Part shown: positions 22,365-32,830 of the stretch, piece after piece
Layout of the letters: the number at the start of each line of letters is the position of its first letter
Position numbering within the stretch: position 1 is the stretch's first letter
Assembly: GCA_963575745.1 (NCBI GenBank)
Contig: CAUYUJ010017804.1
Span: 382,374 to 437,373 of the forward strand
DNA: 55,000 bases
DNA from: Prorocentrum cordatum
Lineage: Eukaryota > Sar > Dinophyceae > Prorocentrales > Prorocentraceae
Reading direction: 5' to 3'
Notes under the pieces: model-generated
Told to the model about the DNA's origin: nothing
Database searches by the model: none
The model's input: only the letters and a program-made list of their open reading frames with translations
Position numbers and translations under genes: made by a program

Positions 22365-22745
22365 GGATTCCTTGGCTGGTTCCCTACCCAATGCTGGGGA
22401 AGAGGGAGCAGAACCGTTTTACACAGTGGCGCTACGCAGGGTTCAGCCGTTTACAGGGCCCCCCGCCCGCTCACTTAGGAGCGGGCCTGCAGGGTGGGCG
22501 GGAGGAAAAAAGGGAAGTGCAACCACCTGCTCGAAGTCAGAAGGCTGCGGAAGGAGAGGGGGAAGGAGAGGGAAAAGGAGGAGAGTAAGCGAGCGGTGGG
22601 CCAGGAATCCTCCAGTCGCAGCTGGGGCACCAACTAAAACAGATTCTTTGGCTGGTTCCCTACCCAAAGCTGGGGAAGACGGGACAGGACCGTCTTACAC
22701 ACAGTGGCTCTACGCAGGGCTCAGCCGTTTACACGTCCCCCGCCC
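22365..22745 (+). repeat. direct repeat pair (~95 bp, spaced ~280 bp)
   Basis: 22369-22460 and 22647-22745 share GGCTGGTTCCCTACCCAA, CTGGGGAAGA, TACACA-GTGGC and TACGCAGGG-TCAGCCGTTTACA with few differences. The intervening sequence is purine-rich and unrecognised. Possibly ends of an unidentified element. Confidence 0.75.
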
Positions 22746-23382
22746 ACAAAGCAAAAGAACCGCCACGAGGTCCTGACCCGCCACATTCCCTACGAAAAAC
22801 ACCCCGCCTAGCCCGGGCGCCGTGGACAGGCCGCGGGGCTGGGAGAGCGAGGCTGTGGGTGACCCCCGGCCGCCGCTCCAAACGAGCGCGCCCAGCGCCC
22901 CCGACACCAGGCAACAGCAGGCGCACGCAAGGCCGCCCTCGGCGTGGGCCTTCCCGCGGGGCCTGCACCTTTCAGGAAAAAAATTACCCTGCGACGTACC
23001 CAACCCAATGGCATCAAGTGGCAAGCGGAGTAGGGAAACATTAGCAGGAACCGTGACAGTGCAGGCGCGGCGATTTGTAGTGCGACCTACATGGGATGCG
23101 TAATGTTGCACGACTCACAGAACAGCAATCGATAAGACGAGGAGTATGTCTCAAGGCTTGTTAACCAATAGCGGGGGCGGGAACGAGGGACAGGAGAAGG
23201 ACGAACCCAGTAGGAAGGGCGAGGAGCCATCGCAGCAGCAGCGCCATGAACGCATAAGGTAACAGGAGGACTAGGGCGGCGATGATGAAAGAGGAGGAAG
23301 GAAGCAAGAGACTGTTTCGTTTTTGCAGGAGCTCGGTCAACGCATGCCTGCTGCGTGTCCACAGGATCATACCTGTTTATAT
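22746..23382. other. region downstream of helicase exon, unassigned
   Basis: No second gene seen. 23100-23382 may be 3' UTR of the minus-strand helicase, but no polyadenylation signal is evident (dinoflagellates usually lack AATAAA). Confidence 0.35.
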
Positions 23383-24214
23383 CTAGTGCAGGAAGCGATC
23401 GAGACCTAGCTCGCGCGCCACCTTCTCTGCCTCCTTCCTGCGTGTTGCAGTGCGGGAACTGAACTTCCGCAGTTTCTCCGCAAGGTCTGCCGGTGGGCCG
23501 CGGGCAAGAAAGTCAAGGCCGGGGTCGCGCACCATCAGTAGGTTATCTATCGTCGTCGCCCTGGACACCATCACGTAGAGGTGCAGCCACAGAGCGTCCA
23601 GGTCGTTCGCATCCTTGCACCCTGCGTCAACAATGACTCCGCGGTGCATGGTGCGGCCCTGGCAGGCAGTGGACGTCGGGACCTCGGCGTGGGAGATGAC
23701 GAAGCCAGTGCGCGTGACCTTGTACTTGCGGAAGTCGAACGGGCTCGAGCTCTGTGGCTCGATGAAGACGAGGCCCGCTGCGTTCGCAGCGTCGATGCTG
23801 TCATCGAGCTCCTTGAGCTTCTTTCCGCAGGGATCACCCTTGTACTTGTCCATGCGCACCCACACGCCGTACGGCAGGTACCGCAGGTACGCCCGACCTC
23901 CCTCGGCCTTCGCTCTCTCCACCACGCCCTCATCCTCCGGGTTGATGGCCACGTGCACGACCTCGCCCTCGGCGTCCTTGACGAGCCCCTTGTCAAGGTC
24001 CAGGTGCTCCAGCAGGCGTATGCGCATGCCCACGTGCAGCGGCAGCATCCCGTGAATGCCGCCCGTGTCGCCCGGGTTGACGCGGTTGACCAGCTTCGCG
24101 GCCAGGTCCACGGGCAGCGAAGGCGAGGACTTGTCGGCTGCGTGGACGAGGTAGAGCACCCGCCCGAGGGACGCGGCGTCCCTCCTCGCCCGCACCATCA
24201 TCCGCCCGAGCCAC
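23383..24214 (-). CDS. Pif1/RecD-like SF1B DNA helicase, C-terminal exon (partial)
   Basis: About 277 codons ending in TAG at 23385-23383. Visible motifs: LPLHVGMRIRLLEHLD and GLVKDAEGEVVHV, matching the 2B/Pif1-domain region that precedes motif V; TACQGRTMHRGVIVD, helicase motif V (QGxT); and LHLYVMVSRATTIDNLLMV, motif VI (Y-V-x-x-S-R-A). These couple ATP hydrolysis to DNA unwinding in the family. Walker A/B (motifs I-II) are absent and would lie upstream. At 24214/24215 a good acceptor is seen (TGTTTCTTCCAG|G on minus), so this is probably the last exon of a spliced gene, with an intron containing TCC and GA repeats. The frame is clean, with no internal stop. Alternatives are a processed fragment or a helicase from a Helitron-like element. 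Confidence 0.72.
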
Positions 24215-24530
24215 CTGGAAGAAACATCCCGATGATGGTCGTTCCTCCTCCTCCTCATCCTCCTCCCTTCCTACTATTATTCTTCCTGCTCCCCCCATCA
24301 ATCCCTCCTCCTCTTCGAGCTGCTCTGGCAACATCCGGCTCTGGCAGCAGGCCGCGGGAACAGAGAAAGGGGAAGAGGGAGAGAGAAAGAGAGAAACAGA
24401 GAGAAAGAGAGAGAGAGAGAGGGGATGGAGAGAGGGATGGGGAAATAATGAGAGGGAGGGGGAGGGAAGAAAAACATAGTGAAAGAGCACCTGGCGCACC
24501 CGACGGCGTGGCGCACATGGCGCCGCGACC
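24215..24530. other. putative intron with TCC and GA repeats
   Basis: Upstream of the helicase exon (minus strand): a TCC tract at 24240-24320 (GGA on the sense strand) and a (GA)n tract at 24375-24424. The upstream exon was not found within the window. Confidence 0.5.
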
Positions 24531-25135
24531 ACCGCGACGCCTCAATGGCACGTCTTTTCGACTTGCTCGTTGTTACAAACTGCTGTGGGCTCTGGCAAGA
24601 TAGTAGCATCTTGATAGCACAAGTGAAAAAATGATAAGTTTGTCAACCTAGTATTAATTCCAGGAAACCACCAAAAAAAAACAACACACCCTCCAGAAAT
24701 CAGCCTCGAAACCGGGGGGGGTATGTAGAGCAAGTGGTTGTCCACACTTCGTAGGCAAACATATACGATTGAATCTAAAACCGTAAACGAAACGAATATG
24801 TCTGAGCGCGGACAACCCCAGCCGGGCAACGCAAAAACAATACACGTGGCGCCTCAATGGCGTGGTTTTCTGCCGGCATGCCTTGCTACATTTTCAAAAG
24901 AATACACAACATCACTAGCACGCTGGCAACGCAAATGCAACAAGCAAGCCGAGTTATTTTCCGATGCGCCCTAGGAACACAGCAAAAAACAACACCCCCC
25001 CCACAAATCAGCTTCGAAATCGGGGAGGTGTGTAAATCAACGTGTTTTCTTCGCGGTGTTAGCAAACATAAGCGAATCTATATACAGCCGCAAACAAAAC
25101 GAACGCATGTGAATGTGGACCGCCCTACACGGAAA
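24531..25135. repeat. diverged tandem duplication, ~310 bp unit, AT-rich
   Basis: CGCCTCAATGGC occurs at 24539 and 24851; AACAACAC...CAGAAATCAGC(C/T)TCGAAA(C/T)CGGGG and the words GCAAACATA and AAACGAA recur about 308-312 bases apart. Noticeably less GC-rich than most of the window. No coding content. Confidence 0.7.
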
Positions 25136-25214
25136 ACCAAACTCGTTGCCAAATTCCACAAATACTCACGAACGCATTCGCGGGTGATTTTGGCAACTCT
25201 CTGTCAACGGGAAA

Positions 25215-25790
25215 CATGTTTTTGAAAAATTGCGATAGTGGCGCCTTTCAGCATGGCGATCTGACGATTGAATTTGAAAAATACGCGACGGTGCTCTGCT
25301 AACGAAAAACATATTTTCGAAAATCTGCGATAGTGGCGCCTTTCTAAACCTTACCGAAAAAGTGGAATGGAGTGAACACTTGGCGATGGCGCTCTGCGTC
25401 TACGAAAGTATAGATGCCCTTAACTACTCTCTGTATACGGGCAAGGTGTTTTTGAAAATTTGCGATAGTGGCGCCTTCCAGAGTGGTGACCTCGGAACGA
25501 AATTTGAAGAATTGGCGACGATACCTTGTTCACAGAAAACTATGCCGGAAAATCTGCGATAGCGGCGCCCTTCAGGGTCGTGATCGAAGACATGAAATTG
25601 AAAGAGCAATTGGCGATGGTGCTCTCCGTCAACGGGAAACCTGTTTTTGAAATTTGCGATAGTGGCGCCTTTCAAAATGTAACTCCGGAAGTAAACTTGA
25701 CGAATCGGCGAAGGTGCTGTCAGTCAACGGGAAACGGGCTTTGACCAATCTACGATACTCGCGCCCTTCAGGATGGTGACCTAGGAAACT
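25215..25790. repeat. ~97-bp tandem repeat
   Basis: The core GCGATAGTGGCGCCTTTCA recurs at about 25232, 25327, 25462, 25556, 25656 and (variant) 25753, each followed by GAAATTTGAA...TTGGCGA(T/C)GGTGCTCT and AACGGGAAAC. Spacing is 94-100 bases with one of 135. Variants of the core also end the 410-bp units at 26162 and 26570. Confidence 0.85.
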
Positions 25791-25794
25791 AATT

Positions 25795-26780
25795 CTACAA
25801 CCTGGCGATGATGCGAGAATCAGGAATGAATAGAGGGCCAGATGGGCAACCTCACTTCCAAGCCAAATCGCGACAGTGATCATGCATCATGCTCGTGGTC
25901 AAAAGAGCTGAATGACAAGAGGGCCCGAGGGGCAACCTCACCACAGAACCGATCCACGTCGCGGATCATGCGTCACTCGCGCCACGCGGGCATTGCTCGT
26001 GGTCAGGAATCGGGAGTGATTCGAGGGCCCGACGGGCAACCTCACGACAGGGCTAGCACGTCTCGGTAATTGCCGCCGCCGCGGCAGCACGGGCCGGACC
26101 TCCTCCCCCTCTTCCTCCTCCACCTCCACCCCATCGTTTTCCCCTTCCTCGTCTTCAGTTTTTCGATAGTCGCGCCCGTCAAGATGGCGACATAGGAAAT
26201 TAATTTCGAACCTGGCGATGGTGCAAGAATCGGAAATGATTAGAGGGCCCGATGGGTAACCTCACTTCCAAGCCAAATCGCGACAGTGATCATGCATCAT
26301 GCTCGCGGTCAAAAGCGTTAAGTGACCAGGGGGCCCGAGGGGCAACCTCACCTCTGAACCGATCCGCGTCGCGGATCATGCGTCACTCGCGCCGCGTGAG
26401 CACTGCTCGTGGTCAGGAATCGGGAGTGATTCGAGGGCCCGACGGGCAACCTCACGACAGGGCTAGCACGTCTCGGTGATTGCCGCCGCCGCTGCAGCAC
26501 GGGCCGGACTTCCCTCCCCCCTTCCTTCTCCACCTCCACCCCATCGTTTTCCCCTTCCTCGTCTTCCGCTTTGCGATACTCGCGCGTTTCAAAATGGCGA
26601 CCCAAGAAATTAATTTCACAACCTGGCGATGGTGTAAGAATCGGGAATGATTAGCGGGCATGATGGGCAACCTCACTTCCAAGCCAAATCGCCACAGTGA
26701 TCATTCATCATGCTCGTGGTCAAAAGAACTGAGTGACAAGAGAGCCCGAGGGGCAACCTCACCTCTGAAACGACCCGCGT
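25795..26780. repeat. 410-bp tandem repeat, about 2.4 copies
   Basis: Sequence from 25842 recurs at 26252 (offset 410) with high identity and again, partly, from 26662. Each unit holds three spaced copies of GGGCAACCTCAC, a CG-rich middle (GATCATGCGTCACTCGCGCC) and a TCC-rich end. Small open frames (about 75 codons) repeat with the unit and are not taken as genes. Confidence 0.88.
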
Positions 26781-28670
26781 CAGTGGTGACAGTTTCCCAG
26801 AATGGCAGCCCCCCAGGGACGGCGAGGTCTAATCTGAATCTGGGTGGTGCCTCACTCCGCGGGACTGACCAGCAGCCTTCGAAAGTGGTGACAGTTTCAC
26901 AGATCGCAGCCCCCCCCAGGGATGGTGAGGTCTAATCTGAATCTGCGTGGTGCCTCACTCCGCTGGACCCACCAGCAGCCCTCGAAAGTGGTGACCGTTT
27001 CGCAGATCGCAGACCCCCAGGGATGGCGAGGTCTAATCTGAATCTGCGTGGTGCCTCACTCCGCTGGACCCACCAGCAGCCCTCGAATGTGGCGACAGTT
27101 TCGCAGATCGCAGCCCCCCAGGGATGGCGAGGTCTAATCTGAATCTGCGTGGTGCCTCACCCCGCTGGACCCACCAGCAGCCCTCGAATGTGGCGACAGT
27201 TTCGCAACCAGCAGCCCTCGAATGTGGCGTCAGTGTCGCAGATCGCAGCCCCCCAGGGATGGCGAGGTCTAATCTGAATCTGCGTGGTGCCTCACTCCGC
27301 TGGACCCACCCTCAGCCCTCGAATGTGGCGACAGTTTCGCAGATCGCAGCCCCCCAGGGATGGCGAGGTCTAATCTGAATCTGCGTGGTGCCTCACTCCG
27401 CTGGACCCACCAGCAGCCCTCGAATGTGGCGTCAGTGTCGCAGATCGCAGCCCCCCAGGGATGGCGAGGTCTAATCTGAATCTGCGTGGTGCCTCACTCC
27501 GCTGGACCCACCAGCAGCCCTCGAAAGTGACGACAGTTTCGCAGATCGCAGCCCCCCAGGGACGGCGAGGTCTAATCTGAATCTGCGTGGTGCCTCACTC
27601 CGCTGGACCCACCAGCAGCCCTCGAAAGTGACGACAATTTCGCAGATCGCAAACCCCCAGGGATGGCGAGGTCTAATCTGAATCTGCGTGGTGCCTCACT
27701 CCGCTGGACCCACCAGCAGCCCTCGAAAGTCGAGGACTAATCTGAATCTGCGTGGTGCCTCGCTCCGCTGGACCCACCAGCAGCCCTCGAAATTGGCGAC
27801 GGTTTCGCAGATCGCAGCCCCCCAGGGATGGCAATGTCTAATCTGAATTTGCGTGGTGCCTCACTCCGCTGGACCCACCAGCAGCCCTCGAATGTGGCGT
27901 CAGTGTCGCAGATCGCAGCCCCCCAGGGATGGCGAGGTCTAATCTGAATCTGCGTGGTGCCTCACTCCGCTGGACCCACCAGCAGCCCTCGAAAGTGACG
28001 ACAGTTTCGCAGATCGCAGCCCCCCAGGGACGGCGAGGTCTAATCTGAATCTGCGTGGTGCCTCACTCCGCTGGACCCACCAGCAGCCCTCGAAAGTGAC
28101 GACAATTTCGCAGATCGCAAACCCCCAGGGATGGCGAGGTCTAATCTGAATCTGCGTGGTGCGTGGTGCCTCACTCCGCTGGACCCACCAGCAGCCCTCC
28201 CCCAGGGATGGCGAGGTCTAATCTGAATCTGCGTGGTGCCTCACTCCGCTGGACCCACCAGCAGCCCTCGAAAGTGACGACAGTTTCGCAGATCGCAGCC
28301 CCCCAGGGATGGCGAGGTCTAATCTGAATCTGCGTGGTGCCTCACTCCGCTGGACCCACCAGCAGCCCTCGAAAGTCGAGGTCTAATCTGAATCTGCGTG
28401 GTGCCTCACTCCGCTGGACCCACCAGCAGCCCTCGAAAGTGACGACAGTTTCGCAGATCGCAGCCCCCCAGGGATGGCGAGGTCTAATCTGAATCTGCGT
28501 GGTGCCTCACTCCGCTGGACCCACCAGCAGCCCTCGAAAGTGGTGACAGTTTCGCAGATCGCAGCCCCCCAGGGATGGCGAGGTCTAATCTGAATCTGCG
28601 TGGTGCCTCACTCCGCTGGACCCACCAGCAGCCCTCGAAAGTGGCGACAGTTTCACAGATCGCAGCCCCA
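26781..28670. repeat. 101-bp satellite array, 19 units
   Basis: AATCTGAATCTG (or variant) occurs at about 26831, 26932, 27034, 27135, 27271, 27372, 27472, 27573, 27674, 27738, 27840, 27941, 28042, 28143, 28220, 28321, 28384, 28485 and 28587. Most spacings are 100-102; three are shortened (64, 77, 63) and one lengthened (136). Each unit contains TGGTGCCTCACTCCGCTGG, ACCCACCAGCAGCCCTCGAA and TTTCGCAGATCGCAG. 101 is not a multiple of 3, so it is non-coding. A block of about 250 bases starting at 27419 is repeated at 27888 (offset 469), a higher-order duplication. Confidence 0.95.
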
Positions 28671-28679
28671 AAGGGATGA

Positions 28680-28865
28680 CGTAAAAGGCAAGAGAGAAGA
28701 GGAGGAGCGAAGAGAGGAGGAGAAGGGAAGCAAGAGAGGAGGAGCGAAGAGAGGAGAAGGGATGCAAGAGAGAAGAGGAGGAGCGAAGAGAGGCGGAGAA
28801 GGGAAGCAAGAGAGGAGAGGAAGAGGGAAGAGAGGAGGAGGAGGCGGGAAGGAAGGAAGGTGGAG
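28680..28865. repeat. purine-rich minisatellite
   Basis: Imperfect repeats of GAGGAGGAGCGAAGAGAGG plus GAGAAGGGAAGCAAGAGA, about 45-55 bases per unit, directly after the satellite array. Confidence 0.8.
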
Positions 28866-29389
28866 ACCGCAGTGCTCTATTCAAAACGAGTACCCAACGC
28901 AGGAGGGTTGGGAAAAAGTGACTGGGACCGTGCGGACCCGCGCAAAGCACGACAAGGCTGGGTGGTGCCAAGGCCCTGCGGCCCGACGCCCTCCCAGCGG
29001 GGCCGTGAGGAAGGGGCGTGGCGCCCCCAGTGGGCGACGGGCCCCAGGGGGCGCCCTCAAAACCTGAAAACGCCGGCGAAACAGGAGGGGCCCTGACCGC
29101 ATCCCAGCGTCTGGGGAGGCCCGCCAAAAGCGATCGGCGGCGGAACGTGGGTGTCCTGGCCGCGTCCCAGGGAGCGGCCCGTGAGCGATGGGGGAGCCGA
29201 AGGCGCGGGCCTCCCATGATGAGGCTCACGCGCTTCCGGCGAAAAAACAGCAGGCGCCTGCCAGGTGTCCCGCGCACGGACCGCGTCCCCAGCTCACGCC
29301 GGAGGGGGGGGGGGTCCGTCCTTTCCGCGTCTAGCCTCCCGCGTCTCCACGTCTGCCCTGGTGGGCCTTCCCCTCCCCGGTGGGTTGCC
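28866..29389. other. unassigned GC-rich sequence
   Basis: Open on both strands. No domain recognised. It may hold the 3' end of the minus-strand Cys-rich gene. Confidence 0.35.
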
Positions 29390-31412
29390 AGTCCCGCCGC
29401 TGGGCGTGGTGTCCGCCCCCTTCACGGGGGACGCGCTGCCGCGGCAGCAGAAGTGGTCCCCGAAGCAGCCCAAGCCTGGGGTGCAGCCGGGGTATCAGGC
29501 GCTCGGCGGCCCCATGTTGGTGCCCGGGACCTTGGAGCGGTCAAGCGTGCGGTCGGCGTCCCGGCAGGGGTAGCCCCCGAAACAGTCCCCGCCCACGGGG
29601 CAGCTGAGGCCGCAGGGGCCCTGCCGCTCCGTGGTGCCTAGAGCCTCGTAGCACTCCGCCTTGTCGCGGGGCTGGGAGGTCCCTGCCACCGCCAGGGACA
29701 CGCTGCTGCAGTGGCATGGGTAATCCCCAAAGCAGCCCAGGGCCGCATGGTGGCTGGGGTAAAAGGGGGTCGGCAGCAGCGCCGTACTGACGCCCAGGTC
29801 CTCGTAGCCCCCAGCCTTGGGTTTGGGCTGGGGGTCAACCTTGGGGTTGGGCTTGGAGTCCGCCGCCCCCGCTTGGGATATGCTGCCGTAGCGGCTGGGA
29901 TAGTCCCCGACGTAGCCCACGCCTGAGTGGCAGCTGGGGTCGTAAGCTCCCATCGGCTCCGTGTTGGTGCCCTGCACCTCGGGGCAGTCCCGCGCGGGAC
30001 AGGAATAATGGCAGGGCCGAGGCAGCCCGCGCCCAAAGGGCGGCCGGGGTCGCAGGGGACTGGCAGCTCCGCGCTGACTCCTGGGACTCCGTAGCCCTCA
30101 GCCTCGGGGCTGGACCTGGGGCCCGCCGTCGGCGGTGGACAAACCTCCCTTTAGTAAACCTCCCCTTAGTGAAAACAGCCTAGGACCGAAACCGACGGAC
30201 CTGACCCGCAAAAATGACGGCCGCGACGCCCTCTCGCGAACCGAAAACGGCCAATTCCTTAATCGACGTGTCAGGGTAGGAGGTCTGTCCACCCCCGACG
30301 CCGCCCCTGTTAGGGAGGTGCTGCTGTAGCGGCAGGCGTAGTCCGCGAGGCAGTCCCCGCCGGAATGGGCAGCTGGGGTCGTCGGCGCCCGTCGGCTCCG
30401 CGGCGGTGCCCTGCACCTCGGAGCAGCCCCGCGTGGGGCTGGGATACCGGCAGGGGGAATCACCAGAGCAGCCCCCGCCTGCGTGGCAGTTGAGGTCGTA
30501 GAACGCAGGAGGTCTGCAGCTCCGCGTTGGTGTCCGGAGCCCCGTAAGACCCCGCCTGGTTGCTGGGTTCGGGATCCGCCGCCCTCGCCCGGAACGCGCT
30601 GCCGTAGCGGCAGGGGTAGTCCACGAAGCGGTCCACGCCTCCGCCGCCGCGTCGGTGGCCCAAAACCCACAAAACGGAAACTATATGGTGAAATTTCTGC
30701 ATTGTGGTTTTCGTGGGGGCGCCACTCCGCGCGGGTTCGTCGTAGACGGCCGGCAGCTCCGTGTGGGTGGGTTTCCGGCAGGGTTAGTCCCCGAAGCAGC
30801 CTACGCCTGTGGGCCAGCTGGGGCCACAAGGGATTCCCAGCTCCGTGTTGATGCTGGGACCCGCGTAGCCCCCCGCCGTGTTGCTGGGCGTGGACTCTGT
30901 CGCCTCCGCCAGGGACTCGCCGCTGCCGCGGCTTGGGTAAGCCCCGAAGCAGCCCACGCCTGAGGGGCAGCTGGGGTCGTAGGCCAACGGCGGCTCCATG
31001 TTGACGCCCGGGCCCTGGAGCAGTCCAGCATGGCGCGGATGACGGGGGGGGTCCCTGAAGCAGCCCATGCCTGCCGGGCAGCGGGGGTCAGGGGATCTCC
31101 AGCTCCGCGCTGGTGCCCGGAACCCCGTAGCCCTCAGCCTTGTCGCTGGGCTTGGGAGCCCCTGCTCTCGCCAGGGACGTGCTGCCGCAGCGGCAGTGGT
31201 AGCCCCCGCAGAAGCCAACGCCTGAGGGGCGGCTGGGGTCGTAGGAGATCCTGATGCCCGGCGCCTTGGAGCGGCCCAGAGTGGTGCTGGAGTAACAGCG
31301 GGGGTAAAGCCCCGACGCTGGGCTTGAAGGTCTGCATGCCCCGGTCCTCCAGCGCCATCGTCTGCAGGGTCGTCCGGGCCGCGTTGGTATTCTTGCCGTC
31401 CGAGATCACCAT
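29390..31412 (-). pseudogene. Cys-rich tandem-repeat protein gene, broken into frames
   Basis: On the minus strand about eight copies of a ~50-65 residue unit can be read: (A)YDPSC-xSGVGCFGDYPCR-xGSxSLA-xA...P-xxKAxGYE-xxGxxTE. Clear units lie at about 31280-31095, 30985-30780, 30660-30490, 30375-30280 and 29977-29390; the last 160-codon frame (29495-29977) holds three. GCFGDYPCR is the most constant part and supplies two cysteines per unit. A possible start is MVISDGKNTNAARTTLQ at 31412. Units are in different frames; stops include a TGA at 29495 where Tyr stands in other copies. Either introns separate the units or the gene has decayed. Function unknown; no signal peptide seen. A TCC tract (31420-31500) lies directly upstream. 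Confidence 0.5.
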
Positions 31413-31504
31413 GGCGGCACTCCTTCCTCCTCCCCCCTCCTCCTCCTCCTCCTCGGCCTCGGCCCTCCTTCCTCCTCCTCCTCCTTCCTCCTCGGCCTCG
31501 TCTT

Positions 31505-31705
31505 GAAGCCGTCTGGGGGTCTGAGGTGACCCAGCACAGGTTCTGGCCAGCAGGAAGAGCGGGCAAGTTCGAAGTTCTGGGCTCGGGGATAGGTTTTGCC
31601 ATGTTCGGCCTCCAGGAAAGGTTTTCGGGCCCTGGGGTTGAAAAAACATATCCTGGGTGACAAACTGCACCAGAGGGATCCGGGGACCGATTTTGAACGG
31701 ATTTG
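31505..31705 (-). repeat. TIR element family B, copy 2 (inverted)
   Basis: Reverse complement of the core of 22120-22345 and 46845-47075: CTGGTGCAGTTTGTCACCCAG, GGGCCCGAAAACC, CTTCCTGCTGG and CACCTCAGACCCCCAGACGG are recognisable. It lies just upstream (minus strand) of the Cys-rich gene start. Confidence 0.75.
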
Positions 31706-32499
31706 GCATCATCCCCCGCTCCTGACCGATCTTCTACAGGGCAGCTTTTAATACATAGGATTTAAAACATATAGGATGTTTAATCCATGCTTGATTATGT
31801 AAAAACTTGTGCATGAACTCACCATTGTTTTTAATACAAACTCCCTGCATTTGTAATACATGATCCGCACGTGGAGCACGTATTTAAAACGGCACTGCAG
31901 GGTCACGACTAATTCAGGAGGTTCCGCAGGGCAGCAGGTGGAGCGCAAGAGGGAGAGAAGGGGGGAGTGGGAGGTCGAGGGAAAGAGCTGGGACGGGCAC
32001 GGGGGAAGGGAAGGAGGGGGGCGGATAGGGGGGAGGATCAGCTACAGCAGGACCAAAGGAAACCCACCAGGCACAGTTGACATTACAATGCGCCCTCACG
32101 TCCCAAGTTCTTTGCTCATGCGTTGGTAGAAATGTTTGACGCACCGCGAATCTCCACCAGCCAATCCAGCAACGATGCCGAGGCGAGTTGCTAGGATGAG
32201 GCAGGTTGAAGAAGGCGACGAAAGGATGAGCATGACAACGGGAGCAGGATGAGAAATCTGACCAGGAGGAGGAGGAGGGAGAAGGAGAACGAGGAACATG
32301 ACGGCGAGAAAGATCAGGAGAAGGAAGGGAAGAGGAGGAGAAGAAGGACGAGGAGGACGCCTTCGCCTATCTGTGTTGTGAGAGCATGTTTGGTTGCTGT
32401 TGAGTATTCGCCTTTCTTCCTCCAATGATCAACGTGACGCGGTCCTCCTTCTGTTGTGAAAGCATTTGGGAGGACTCTTGGAGCTATCTTGAGGTCTTC
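31706..32499. other. unassigned; AT-rich island at the left
   Basis: 31745-31910 is unusually AT-rich (repeated TTTAATACATA-like words). The rest is mixed purine-rich sequence. No gene recognised. Confidence 0.4.
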
Positions 32500-32830
32500 G
32501 TGGGGCGCTCTTGGGGCTCCAAGGAGCGCGTGGAGACGTCGTGGGAGCTGTCCTGAATCATCTTCGGTTGTCTTCAGCCATCTTGGAAGCCATTTTGGGC
32601 TGTCAGGAGCCATCTTGGAACCTGAAACGCCGTGGAGGGAAGGGTGGATGGCGCAGGGAGGGAAGGGGGAGGTGAAAGGAAGGCGTGTGGGGGGCGATGG
32701 GCAGGGAGGGGGGAAGGGGCGAATGGAGAGGGGGGGAGGGCGGGGCAAGCTAGGTGGTGCGCCCGCGCCATATCTGACATCCTACCCCTCCTACTCATCC
32801 GTTTCCATTTTGTGCTGCTCTTCTGATATC
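32500..32830 (-). repeat. dispersed repeat family D, copy 5 (inverted)
   Basis: On the minus strand: GGGGTAGGATGTCAGATATGG, CCTAGCTTGCC, a C-rich stretch, CATCCACCCTTCCCTCCACGG, then TTCCAAGATGGCTCCTGACAG. The same order and spacing occur at 1505-1720. Confidence 0.75.

Noticed and set aside
26781-28670. CRISPR-like periodic array
   Set aside because: The whole 101-bp unit is repeated with no unique spacers, in a eukaryotic context; it is a satellite.
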